DNA of 45,405 bases, from positions 1-45,405 of the forward strand of contig NZJM01000031.1 in NCBI GenBank assembly GCA_002692205.1, written 5' to 3'. The DNA is from Legionellales bacterium. Lineage in GTDB: Bacteria; Pseudomonadota; Gammaproteobacteria; Eutrophobiales; Eutrophobiaceae. Made by a program: the position numbers and the translations under genes. Of the stretch, positions 30,043 to 38,998 are shown piece by piece; the first letter of the stretch is position 1; each line of letters begins with the position of its first letter. The notes below the pieces were generated by a model. It was not told where the DNA came from, ran no database searches, and saw nothing but the letters and a program-made list of their open reading frames with translations.

Positions 30043-31028
30043 TTCTCAACAACAATATTTTCAGCGGTCACCACTTCAGTAAGTGCTTTTTCAAGTATCG
30101 ATCTTGCATGCCCAGTCATGTTACCAAGCAACCTATGTAATTCAGCATCTTTTTTATATCTAGTTATACATTCTTCACTGTAAGCCTCAAATTGAAGTAA
30201 CTTAATTATAATACTAGATAAATGTTGAGGGCACTCACATTTAATAGTTGATGATGCTGACGATAATTGTATTAGTTGTTTGGTCGTGTAGATCTTTTTT
30301 GGCGAAGGGCCACGAACATCAGAATTAGTTTTTACTGGTGCTATTGGCTGTTTATTTTTAGCAAGGTTCCTAATTTCAGTTTTAAGATGTTCTGTAGAAA
30401 TTGGAGCTTGAAAAAACACAAAACTGTTTTGACTTAATTTCTTTTTAGTTGAGTTATTCATGAAACCATATATCAGTATTAACTGGCTTGCACCAGATTC
30501 TCTATATATCTTTTCTATACTACTAACGTGATCCCCTTGTACTGTTGGAAACTCCATAACCAGCATATCAATTTTTTCTGTTTTATTTTTATCATGGAAT
30601 TCTTCTTCGTTTCTAAAAATACCAGAGAAATAGAAATTAGAATCAACATTATTTGAGTATTCTAATTGTAGAGATAGGACATCACCTATAGCCACAACAT
30701 TACTCTTTCTTTGCATATCAGATATTTCAACAAGTCTGCTTCCTTTACTTGAAAACTCAAGACGCTGACTCAATTCCTCGTTATTTAGTTTAGCTATAGT
30801 CCCGATAGAATGTCCTTTATCAACAAGTAATTTAAGTAGTGTCAGTCGATTTATATCTTCTCTTTTATAAAGTCTGTCTGCTTTTTCAGAACGGCAGGGC
30901 ACGACGACGCTATAACGTCTTTCCCAGATACGAAGTGTATCGACGGGAATATTTGTTATTCGCGAAACGACACCGATTTTAAATGTATTTGATAAATCGG
31001 AAGTTAATACTTCAGTTGAATAAGCCAT
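30039..31028 (-). CDS. MerR-family regulator of the CarA/CarH/LitR type with degenerate C-terminal cobalamin-like domain
   Basis: FKIGVVSRITNIPVDTLRIWERRYSVVVPCRSEKADRLYKREDINRLTLLKLLVDKGHSIGTIAKLNNEEL; likely start ATG 31028 with AAAGGA RBS (longer ORF from GTG 31058). Confidence 0.85.
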   Translation of the reverse strand: MAYSTEVLTSDLSNTFKIGVVSRITNIPVDTLRIWERRYSVVVPCRSEKADRLYKREDINRLTLLKLLVDKGHSIGTIAKLNNEELSQRLEFSSKGSRLVEISDMQRKSNVVAIGDVLSLQLEYSNNVDSNFYFSGIFRNEEEFHDKNKTEKIDMLVMEFPTVQGDHVSSIEKIYRESGASQLILIYGFMNNSTKKKLSQNSFVFFQAPISTEHLKTEIRNLAKNKQPIAPVKTNSDVRGPSPKKIYTTKQLIQLSSASSTIKCECPQHLSSIIIKLLQFEAYSEECITRYKKDAELHRLLGNMTGHARSILEKALTEVVTAENIVVEK

Positions 31029-31050
31029 AACATATATCCTTTTAAATTCG

Positions 31051-31079
31051 ATGGACACAATATAGACAGAATATGGACA
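31051..31079 (-). promoter_or_regulatory. operator-like array of three 11-bp direct repeats
   Basis: Minus strand TGTCCATATTC TGTCTATATTG TGTCCAT; cores at 31073-31079, 31062-31068, 31051-31057. Confidence 0.7.
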
Positions 31080-31279
31080 ATAGTCGATGCCTATCGGATA
31101 TCGTCCTAGTCAAAAAGAGCTTCTTATTGTTATTTATTACTTAAACTATTGTTTAAATTAATATTTTTATAATAAATCTTGTCATGGACAAAGATTGGAT
31201 AATGATGAATTTATCAAATATTGTTTTAATTTAAATAAATACAATTGATTAAAATAAACTGCAGGATTAAATTGAATGT

Positions 31280-31843
31280 ATGACTACTCAGCCTGTAAAT
31301 ATTGAAAAATTAATCACGTCTAGACGAACAATCCACAATTTTATTCCAAATAAGATCCCAGATGAGTCAGTGATTAAGAGAGCTATTGAAACTGCTTGCT
31401 GGGCTCCCAATCATCATTTGACAGAACCATGGCATTTTTATTTATTGGGAGCTGCAACAATTACCAGTATCTGCGATTTAAATAAAAAACTTGTGACTAT
31501 TGCAAGCGGTGAAGATGCAGCAGAAAAAAAATATTTACGTTGGTTGAGTATTCCAGGTTGGATAATAGTTACATCTAAAAGATCTAATGATGAGATTATT
31601 TTTAACGAGGACTATGCCGCATGTTGTTGTGCCATACAAAACCTCATGCTTTCCTTATGGAGCAAAGGTATTGGGACAAAATGGTCAACGGGGGAGATTA
31701 CTAGAAATGATGAATTTTATGACATCGTTTGGGTCAACAGAGATTTAGAGAATATAATTGGTATTGTTTGGTACGGTTATCCCGAAGATGTGACGAAGAC
31801 AGTTAGAAAAAATCTATCGGAATCACTAACACAACTTCCATAA
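31280..31843 (+). CDS. nitroreductase family protein (YdjA-like)
   Basis: LITSRRTIHNFIPNKIPDESVIKRAIETACWAPNHHLTEPWHFYLL; ENIIGIVWYGYPED. Confidence 0.88.
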   Translation: MTTQPVNIEKLITSRRTIHNFIPNKIPDESVIKRAIETACWAPNHHLTEPWHFYLLGAATITSICDLNKKLVTIASGEDAAEKKYLRWLSIPGWIIVTSKRSNDEIIFNEDYAACCCAIQNLMLSLWSKGIGTKWSTGEITRNDEFYDIVWVNRDLENIIGIVWYGYPEDVTKTVRKNLSESLTQLP

Positions 31844-31850
31844 ATTTTTT

Positions 31851-32375
31851 CTAGTCACAGTCTCTTATCTTTATCCACTTTTCATGATTAATGCCTATTC
31901 TTTTTGCCTCTGTGTAATAATCTTCACAGAGTTGCGTTTTTGGGTTAATCGACCTAGATAATATCCAAGCATAGTTTAAATTCGGACCAATAACCAAAGC
32001 CATTGTATAATCTGCATCTAACTTTACTATGTTGTAAGCACCATAAAACGGCCAAAAGAAAGAAACTTTTAAACTTCCGATATTCTTTTTACCGATAAAA
32101 TAGGCTTTACCACTAGCTTCTTTCCACTTTCCGTTACTCGGATTTTTCCCATGATTAGTGACTTTAATGCCCCCGTCCTCTCTGAGTGAATAATTAGCAT
32201 AAACTTCAACTAAATTTCTCTCAAAACTATGGTCAAGTCGCGCTATCTCATGCCAGGTTCCAAGATACCTAGTAATATCAAAATTTGTAATCGGTTCTAC
32301 ATTAGCTGGTATTGAGGCACATCCTAATAAACTTATTATAAAAAAATGTATGGACAATATTTTTATGAAATTCAT
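31851..32375 (-). CDS. blc: lipocalin family lipoprotein (Blc-like)
   Basis: Lipobox LLGCAS; YLGTWHEIARLDHSFERNLVEVYANYSL; YAWILSRS. Confidence 0.88.
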   Translation of the reverse strand: MNFIKILSIHFFIISLLGCASIPANVEPITNFDITRYLGTWHEIARLDHSFERNLVEVYANYSLREDGGIKVTNHGKNPSNGKWKEASGKAYFIGKKNIGSLKVSFFWPFYGAYNIVKLDADYTMALVIGPNLNYAWILSRSINPKTQLCEDYYTEAKRIGINHEKWIKIRDCD

Positions 32376-32492
32376 ATTTTTTATATTTCTTTATTATTTT
32401 GATTCATGACTCTATAATATTTAGTATATAGAAACACAATATAATGTTTTTTTAAATAAATTTCAGTCTTCTTTCAGAGGTAATTAGTTTAA

Positions 32493-32840
32493 ATGAGAAT
32501 TTTAATCATATTTGTATTTATTTTTATAAATGGGTGTTCTAGTGATGAAGATGCACAAGAGGTTGATAAAATTAATTCAGATGAAATTAATTTAGATGAA
32601 ATTAATATTAATGCTGATCATGAAGCTGACGAAATCGAGTTTCTATTAAAACGTTCCATCGCTGGTACTGAAGACCTCATTTTTTTATATGCAGAAAATG
32701 ACTGGCGTACTGATGAGCTTAAACGCCAACTAATGGAAAAAATGGATAAGCTTATGCTACTTTATTTTGAAAGTGGTCGTGATATGTCCGAACTTGAAAA
32801 AAAACTAGTTGAAATTGATAGGCAACTTGAATCGTTATAA
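32493..32840 (+). CDS. small putative lipoprotein
   Basis: Signal/lipobox IFINGCSS; acidic, helical. Confidence 0.6.
   Translation: MRILIIFVFIFINGCSSDEDAQEVDKINSDEINLDEININADHEADEIEFLLKRSIAGTEDLIFLYAENDWRTDELKRQLMEKMDKLMLLYFESGRDMSELEKKLVEIDRQLESL
32565..32609 (+). repeat. three imperfect 15-bp tandem units inside the lipoprotein gene
   Basis: GATAAAATTAATTCA / GATGAAATTAATTTA / GATGAAATTAATATT (DKINS/DEINL/DEINI). Confidence 0.75.
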
Positions 32841-32846
32841 TTTTAA

Positions 32847-33617
32847 ATGAGGATAACAATCATAATGTTATTAAAAATAATTTTTATACTCGCTACCGTT
32901 AGTTTAAATTCATATGTTTATGCTGAGAAAGAATATGATGCTATTGAATTTCGGGAACTTAATCTATCGCTGATTGCCGCAGCTAAGGATGGGGATATCA
33001 ATGGTGTAAAACAGCATCTTGATGAGGGTGCTTCGATTAAGGCACGAAATAGATTTGGTAATACCGCACTAATTTCAGCAACACGAGCCGGTGCTTTAGA
33101 TATTGTTAAATTACTTGTTGAGAGGGGTGCGATTGTCGATATGGTTAATACTAATGCAGAGACAGCATTAATGAATGCCGCTTCTCGAGGTTATGAGGAT
33201 ATTGTACGGTATTTAATTGATAAAAATGCCAATATTAATAAACTTAGTGTCAAAAATATTTCAGCGCTTATGGAAGCAGTATTTGCTGGGCATGAAGCTA
33301 TTGTAAAAATTCTTCTTGGACTTTATGCGGATGTTAGTGTGATTGATTATTCTGGAAAGAATGCATTAAATTATGCATCAGCTAATGGCGATGTTTCTAT
33401 AATCAAATTATTAGTTGAACATGGTGCAGATTTAAATATTCAAACAGAGAATGATTTGACTTCATTGATGTGGGCAACGGGCTATGGGAAAACTGAAGCG
33501 GTAAAAGCTCTTTTACAATTAGGCGCAGATAAATCGTTGAGAGATAATCGAGGTCTTACTGCATTAATGATAGCTGAAGAAAATAATTACAAAGAAATTA
33601 TCAAGTTACTTAAGTAG
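32847..33617 (+). CDS. secreted ankyrin-repeat protein
   Basis: Signal peptide then ANK units: GNTALISATRAGALDIVKLLVERGA, AETALMNAASRGYEDIVRYLIDKNA, KNALNYASANGDVSIIKLLVEHGAD. Confidence 0.9.
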   Translation: MRITIIMLLKIIFILATVSLNSYVYAEKEYDAIEFRELNLSLIAAAKDGDINGVKQHLDEGASIKARNRFGNTALISATRAGALDIVKLLVERGAIVDMVNTNAETALMNAASRGYEDIVRYLIDKNANINKLSVKNISALMEAVFAGHEAIVKILLGLYADVSVIDYSGKNALNYASANGDVSIIKLLVEHGADLNIQTENDLTSLMWATGYGKTEAVKALLQLGADKSLRDNRGLTALMIAEENNYKEIIKLLK

Positions 33618-33637
33618 TAAGCAATAATACTAAATTA

Positions 33638-34234
33638 CTATGGCTTAAAACCTGCCAGATAATCTGCAAGAGCTTCAATTTCATCATCAGGCGTATCAGC
33701 AAACAATGAGTTTTTTGCAGCAGAGTTTGTACGTACTTTATTTTTGAAATCAAGCATTATCTTTTTCAGATATTCATAATTCTGACCCGATAATCTTGGT
33801 GTTCCACTTGCTCCTTCAAAACCTCCGAGATGGCATTGTACACACTGACCTGCTGTTATGCCTTTTTTTGCAATATCTGTTTTCTTTGGGTCTGATTGAT
33901 ATTTAGTTTCTGGCCAGGCCTGATCGGAAAAATAACCTGCTAGTATTTTCATTTCATCTTTGTTTAAGTCTTGACCCATAGCCGCCATAACTTCATTTTT
34001 ACGCAGACCTGATTTCAGATCTTTAAGTTGAACATAATTATAATAAAAGTTTTGTCCAGCGAGAATTGGGTAAACAGGCATAATTGTATTACCTGCATCA
34101 CCATGACATGAAACACATAACTGTATTTTACCTTTCATTTTTGCATCCATTTCTGAAGAGCCAGTTTCCTCAGCTCGCAGTGTTACTAAACAAAAAAGAG
34201 TTAATAATATAGTGATGATATTTTTTTGGAACAT
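33638..34234 (-). CDS. diheme cytochrome c (c4-like), secreted
   Basis: Signal peptide; two CxxCH motifs, CVSCHGDAGN and CVQCHLGG. Confidence 0.85.
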   Translation of the reverse strand: MFQKNIITILLTLFCLVTLRAEETGSSEMDAKMKGKIQLCVSCHGDAGNTIMPVYPILAGQNFYYNYVQLKDLKSGLRKNEVMAAMGQDLNKDEMKILAGYFSDQAWPETKYQSDPKKTDIAKKGITAGQCVQCHLGGFEGASGTPRLSGQNYEYLKKIMLDFKNKVRTNSAAKNSLFADTPDDEIEALADYLAGFKP

Positions 34235-34303
34235 AATTGATACCTTAGTTTTATTATAATTAAGACTAGTCGTAATCTAGAATTGTTCAATGACTGTAGT
34301 AAT

Positions 34304-34334
34304 TAAAAAAAACGGCCGCCTCGCGGCAGCCGTT
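34304..34334 (-). terminator. Rho-independent terminator of the PQQ dehydrogenase gene
   Basis: Minus strand AACGGCTGCCGCGAGGCGGCCGTT followed by a T-run, just 3' of the stop at 34356. Confidence 0.75.
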
Positions 34335-34355
34335 TATTAACGCACATTGAAAAAA

Positions 34356-36044
34356 TTATTTCAATTTGTAGGCAATAATTTCATTACCACGTTTTGAGTT
34401 AATTTGTGCATTACCACCAGAACCAACAACGATGTACTGCTCGCCACCAACATTGTATGATGATGGAGGTGCATTAACACCTGCATTGGTTTGGTCTTGC
34501 CACATTAATTCACCGGTAGTTGAGTTATAAGCTTTGAAAAGCCCATTTGCTTCACCAGTAAATACTAAACCGCCACCAGTAGCTAAAATACCACCGATCA
34601 TTGGCTGTTGAGTTTTAACTTTCCACTTGATTGCTCCAGTGTTGTAGTTAACCGCTGTGACATTACCCCATTGCTCTTCAGATGGAATAACTTTGAAAGC
34701 ACCACCTAACCATAGCTTACCGCCAGGGTATGGAGTGGCTTCCACATGATAGGTCATTGGCTGATGAAGGTTGATGGCATAAGTCAATTCTTGACTTGCA
34801 TCAATCGCCATTGGCGACCATTCAACACCACCATTCGCACCAGGTAACATACGTTCGCCATCTTTGGTTGGAAGAACCCAACGATTTTCCTGTGAGACCA
34901 TCGCTTCAGAATGACGAATCAAGCTGCAGTCAGATGCACGATGAACATAAACATAGCCAGTTTTTCCGCCATGTAGAACACCCTTAACGGTTGAACCATC
35001 ATTGTCTTTAACAGAAGTCAAAATTGGAGGACTTACCGCATCCAAATCCCAAACATCATGAGCGATGTATTGGAAATGGCAACGCTTTTCACCTGAATCA
35101 AGGTCAATTGCGACCAGTGAGTTGGTGTAAAGGTTGTCCCCAGGACGAATCGCACCATAGAGATCAGGTGAAGGGTTACCAACTACAAAGTAAACCATTC
35201 CGTTATCACGGTCGATAGCCATGTTTTGCCATACGCCACCACCAAGAGTTTTATATGGATCACCTAATTTCTTAAGCGCAGCTTTTTCTGCAGCGATATC
35301 ACGATGCATGTGTAAACCAGTTGCATCTCTTTCTTCCCAAGTACCAACAGAATTTTCTGGGATACTATGGAAGGTCCAGATTAATTTACCAGTTTTAGCA
35401 TCAAACGCTTTTACGAAACCGCGGATACCATATTCACCACCGTTGGTACCGATAAGAACCTTACCGTCTGCAACAGTTGGCGCCATGGTTTCACTATAAC
35501 CAAGCTCTGGATCTGCAATTTGGGTTTCCCAAACTTTTTTACCAGATGCCGCATTAATAGCAACTAACTTCGCATCCAAGGTTCCCATGTAAAGCATACC
35601 CTCATAAGGGAAAACTCCACGGTTATTTGGTCCGCAACAATAAGTGGTGATAGGACCCATCTTATGTTTGAAGTGCCATTTTTGTTTACCAGTTTTAGCA
35701 TCAAGCGCATATACATGGTTAAAAGAAGATGTTACGTACATTGTGCCATCTACAATAATTGGAGATGTTTCTAATGAATCGACAACTTCCATTTTAAATG
35801 ACCATGCACGTGCCAAATCTCCCACGGTTTCGCGGTTGATTGATTGCGCTGGATAGAAACGGGTTTGATCATAGTTACCGTTGGTATGAAGAAAGTTATT
35901 TGCATCACCGGCAGCATGGTCAAGCATGTCTTGTGTGACCGTTTTCATGTTGCCGTATAGTGTATCTGCTGCAAAAGCCTGACCTATACCTAAGGTAAGT
36001 ACGACTGCTCCCACTACTGATGTGAGTCTTTTTATATTAGTCAT
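34356..36044 (-). CDS. PQQ-dependent methanol/ethanol-family dehydrogenase (quinoprotein)
   Basis: Signal peptide; CCG vicinal Cys pair ([10 protein letters not shown]); beta-propeller units ([23 protein letters not shown]); HDVWDLDA. Likely start ATG 36044 with GAGG RBS; track start at 36059. Confidence 0.9.
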   Translation of the reverse strand: MTNIKRLTSVVGAVVLTLGIGQAFAADTLYGNMKTVTQDMLDHAAGDANNFLHTNGNYDQTRFYPAQSINRETVGDLARAWSFKMEVVDSLETSPIIVDGTMYVTSSFNHVYALDAKTGKQKWHFKHKMGPITTYCCGPNNRGVFPYEGMLYMGTLDAKLVAINAASGKKVWETQIADPELGYSETMAPTVADGKVLIGTNGGEYGIRGFVKAFDAKTGKLIWTFHSIPENSVGTWEERDATGLHMHRDIAAEKAALKKLGDPYKTLGGGVWQNMAIDRDNGMVYFVVGNPSPDLYGAIRPGDNLYTNSLVAIDLDSGEKRCHFQYIAHDVWDLDAVSPPILTSVKDNDGSTVKGVLHGGKTGYVYVHRASDCSLIRHSEAMVSQENRWVLPTKDGERMLPGANGGVEWSPMAIDASQELTYAINLHQPMTYHVEATPYPGGKLWLGGAFKVIPSEEQWGNVTAVNYNTGAIKWKVKTQQPMIGGILATGGGLVFTGEANGLFKAYNSTTGELMWQDQTNAGVNAPPSSYNVGGEQYIVVGSGGNAQINSKRGNEIIAYKLK

Positions 36045-36125
36045 ATAGATTAACCTCATCCAGTTAGGATTTATTATTTATAATTAATTATAAAGTAGAG
36101 GATTTATCATTCTCTCCTCCTCTGT

Positions 36126-36152
36126 TGCATCGAAGGGTTGCCCTTCAATGCA
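36126..36152 (-). promoter_or_regulatory. leader hairpin upstream of the PQQ dehydrogenase
   Basis: TGCATTGAAGGG-CAA-CCCTTCGATGCA: 12-bp stem with one G-U pair, no T-run. Confidence 0.5.
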
Positions 36153-36286
36153 CCTCTGAGGATATCAAGAAATATGAAATTTTCCCAGTTTGATCAGGAC
36201 ATATATCTTTCTTTAGAGTGAGGATTTAATGTTAAGGGAAGTATCTCTTTGTTTTTATTGATTTTAAATGGTTTTAGAGTACTAAT

Positions 36287-37222
36287 TCAGTTTCTAGAAG
36301 AGGCGACAGCAGCCACTGTTAATGCCCAAATCTTATTTTCCGAATCCTCAGTGAGGTCAATGATTCCAAAAATATGGTCAAGGGTTTCCTCTCGGGTTTT
36401 TATGTTTTTAAGTTCATTTTGCGCATCAAGTAAAATTGTGAGTGCTGTGAGTTGCTGTGCTGGATTATCAATTTTACGTGTCACTAGCTTTGCTTCAGAA
36501 ATTGCTGTTTCTGATTTTTCTTGATTACCAATTAGACCGGATGCAGCAGCAAAATTTGAGTAGGCCGCAACTCTTGGTAGATTGATAGCCATTGTACTTA
36601 TTCCCTTCTCAATACCATTGAGTACACTGTTCGCGGCTTCATTGTTCTCAAGCTTTGCATGTAACCAGGCTGTGGACGAAACCAGCAATAGTTGCGCCTC
36701 TGGTTGGGATATTAATCTAACCATCGCAGTAAGTGAGTCAGTAATCAATTTAGCTTGTTTTAAGTTTCCCGATTCAATTTGATTATAGCCAATGCCAAAA
36801 AGAATTACGGCGCGATCAAAATGATCGCTTATACGAATTGTTTCCGCACTTGCTTCTTTACCAAGTGCCTCCGATTTTTCTTGGTTACCATTGTTAGCAT
36901 AAATAAGTGACATATCGCCCATAATACTTGCTCGTGCAAATGCACTGCTAACTTTTGATACATCACCGATTTCTTTAAGTAGTTTGATCGCTTTGTCATT
37001 CGAACCAATTGCTGACCAAGTAGACGCAATAATAGCTTGGTTTATTTTTCTTTTGTCATCGTCGTTAATTCCATTTGCTAGTTTTTCAGCTTTAGCTACC
37101 AGACATTCTGATACTGGGACGTCATTACATATTTCAGATAATTGTTTGGATTGCGCGTTAGATGATAAAAATAGTAATGCTGGGACTACTGTTAGTGTTT
37201 TTAAAATAAATTTAATATTCAT
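36287..37222 (-). CDS. secreted TPR-like helical repeat protein of unknown function
   Basis: Signal peptide; repeated helical units (SVLNGIEKGISTMAINLPRVAAYSNFAAASGLIGNQEKSETAISEAKLV). Confidence 0.65.
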   Translation of the reverse strand: MNIKFILKTLTVVPALLFLSSNAQSKQLSEICNDVPVSECLVAKAEKLANGINDDDKRKINQAIIASTWSAIGSNDKAIKLLKEIGDVSKVSSAFARASIMGDMSLIYANNGNQEKSEALGKEASAETIRISDHFDRAVILFGIGYNQIESGNLKQAKLITDSLTAMVRLISQPEAQLLLVSSTAWLHAKLENNEAANSVLNGIEKGISTMAINLPRVAAYSNFAAASGLIGNQEKSETAISEAKLVTRKIDNPAQQLTALTILLDAQNELKNIKTREETLDHIFGIIDLTEDSENKIWALTVAAVASSRN

Positions 37223-37235
37223 GTTTTTTTTACCT

Positions 37236-38153
37236 TTATTTTTTACCTATTATTGATCTAATTTCGGAAAGGATAAGCTCGGGCTGCTCAAGATGGATAT
37301 GATGACCGCTTCCATTTGCTATCAACAAACGCCCTTTTGGGGTTGATCTTGATAGTTTGGTTTGTAGTTCCAGCCATATTTCTTCCATATTTATGAACAT
37401 CGGATTATCCCAAATTTGTTTCCCGTGTGTTATTACTGATAAGGGGATATCAGGCATTTTAGCTGCATTTAATGTTTCCTCGGTACTGATATGCATGTTG
37501 CGCAATTCATTAAACATACTCGATACGGCTTCATCAGATCTAACTAATTCATAGGCAATATCTTTGTACTTCGTTGGCATTCCTTCGGTAACCTGGTCTT
37601 TACTGCCAAGTAGAAATCGTGTTGTATTCATAGTAGGAATTTCAATACCAGCATCTTCAAATCTCTTGTACTGTTCTGCATGTATTGAATCAATGAGTAT
37701 TAGCCCCATTACGTCTTTGGGATTTGTTCGCGCAAAATATTGCATATTTAATCCACCAAAAGAATGCCCAACAAGAATATACGGAGGTTCTTTTTTCGCG
37801 ATTTTTAATATTTTAATCAACTCGCTTACGATTCGATCGCTTGTTCTTGGTTTAATTCCCATTTCACTCCAACCATATCCGGAGCGGTCATAACTACAAG
37901 CTTGAGTTAATTCACCTGCGCGTGACTGAACATTTATCCAATCCAAATGTGAACCACCGACACCACTATCAAAAACAATGATTGGCGAACCTTCGCCCAC
38001 ACAGTGTAGATGAATTTTGTTGGTTTCAAGACTAATGAATTGTCCAGGAGGGGCGGCAGTCTCAGTGTTAGTTTCGGCCAGGGCAGGCAGTGATAACCAC
38101 AAGGCAATGAAAATAGCTAGAAAATGTCTAGTAGCGAGTAACAATTTGTACAT
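37236..38153 (-). CDS. secreted alpha/beta hydrolase (paralog of 29134-30042)
   Basis: Signal peptide; CSYDRSGYGWSEMG, YILVGHSFGGLNMQYFA, GSGHHIHLEQPELI. Confidence 0.88.
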   Translation of the reverse strand: MYKLLLATRHFLAIFIALWLSLPALAETNTETAAPPGQFISLETNKIHLHCVGEGSPIIVFDSGVGGSHLDWINVQSRAGELTQACSYDRSGYGWSEMGIKPRTSDRIVSELIKILKIAKKEPPYILVGHSFGGLNMQYFARTNPKDVMGLILIDSIHAEQYKRFEDAGIEIPTMNTTRFLLGSKDQVTEGMPTKYKDIAYELVRSDEAVSSMFNELRNMHISTEETLNAAKMPDIPLSVITHGKQIWDNPMFINMEEIWLELQTKLSRSTPKGRLLIANGSGHHIHLEQPELILSEIRSIIGKK

Positions 38154-38258
38154 CCATTCAGTAATAACCTTTCCTTATACAGAGGTTAAAGGAGTATAGA
38201 TAGTGTTCAGGGCTTTTGTCCTAGTTATTTGTTATTTTTTCTCGATGATAAACAGCTG

Positions 38259-38963
38259 CTATACGTCACTTTTAAATCGTTCTGCGTTAATCTGTTCGTA
38301 TTCTTCTATCTCTCCTTTGCCAAAAAATGCCCAAAATGGCTCGGGAATTTCTAATGCACGTTGTGTAGCCTCTCGTGCATCAATTCGGTCGAGCCAGGCC
38401 TGAAGATGGTGAAGTTTCTCAATAGAGACATTCGCCCAGTAGTAGGCACGCGCCCATGGATAGGTTGCAATATCAGCAATTGTATATTCATCTGCGACTA
38501 AATACTCACGATCTACTAAATGTTTATCTAGTATCTCCATTAAGCGCCGACTCTCGTTAACATAACGCTTAATTGCAAAAGGGTTCTCCTCTCCAAGCTT
38601 AGCTGCGATACGTTGAAAATACATTGCTTGCCCCATCATCGGACCAATGTTTGCCATCTGAAACATCAGCCACTGCAATGTTTGTGATTTATCATTTGAG
38701 TTTTGAGGAAGAAATTTATCGTATTTTTCAGCCAAGTACCAAAGGATTGCCCCCGACTCAAATACTATAAAGTTATTGTTAGAGCGGTCTACTATGGTTG
38801 GGATACGTCCATTAGGATTTAGTTTGAGGTACTCTTTTTCTTTTTGCTCTCTTTTATCAAAGTTGATTGCAGTAATATCATATTCAACATTGGCTTCCTC
38901 CAAAAATATAATTGGTTTCCATCCATTTGAGGTTGGAGCGGTATACACGTGAATATCTTTCAT
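38259..38963 (-). CDS. glutathione S-transferase (YfcG/YghU, nu-class-like)
   Basis: YTAPTSNGWKPIIFLEEANVEYDI, LNPNGRIPTIVDR, FESGAILWYLAEKY. Confidence 0.9.
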   Translation of the reverse strand: MKDIHVYTAPTSNGWKPIIFLEEANVEYDITAINFDKREQKEKEYLKLNPNGRIPTIVDRSNNNFIVFESGAILWYLAEKYDKFLPQNSNDKSQTLQWLMFQMANIGPMMGQAMYFQRIAAKLGEENPFAIKRYVNESRRLMEILDKHLVDREYLVADEYTIADIATYPWARAYYWANVSIEKLHHLQAWLDRIDAREATQRALEIPEPFWAFFGKGEIEEYEQINAERFKSDV

Positions 38964-38998
38964 GGTTACGAATTATGCAGAAGTTTAAAATAATTTTC

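Noticed and set aside
31198-31222. GATAATGATGAATTTATCA as a Fur box upstream of the nitroreductase
   Set aside because: Only the left half matches the Fur consensus; the right half is poor and the background is very AT-rich.
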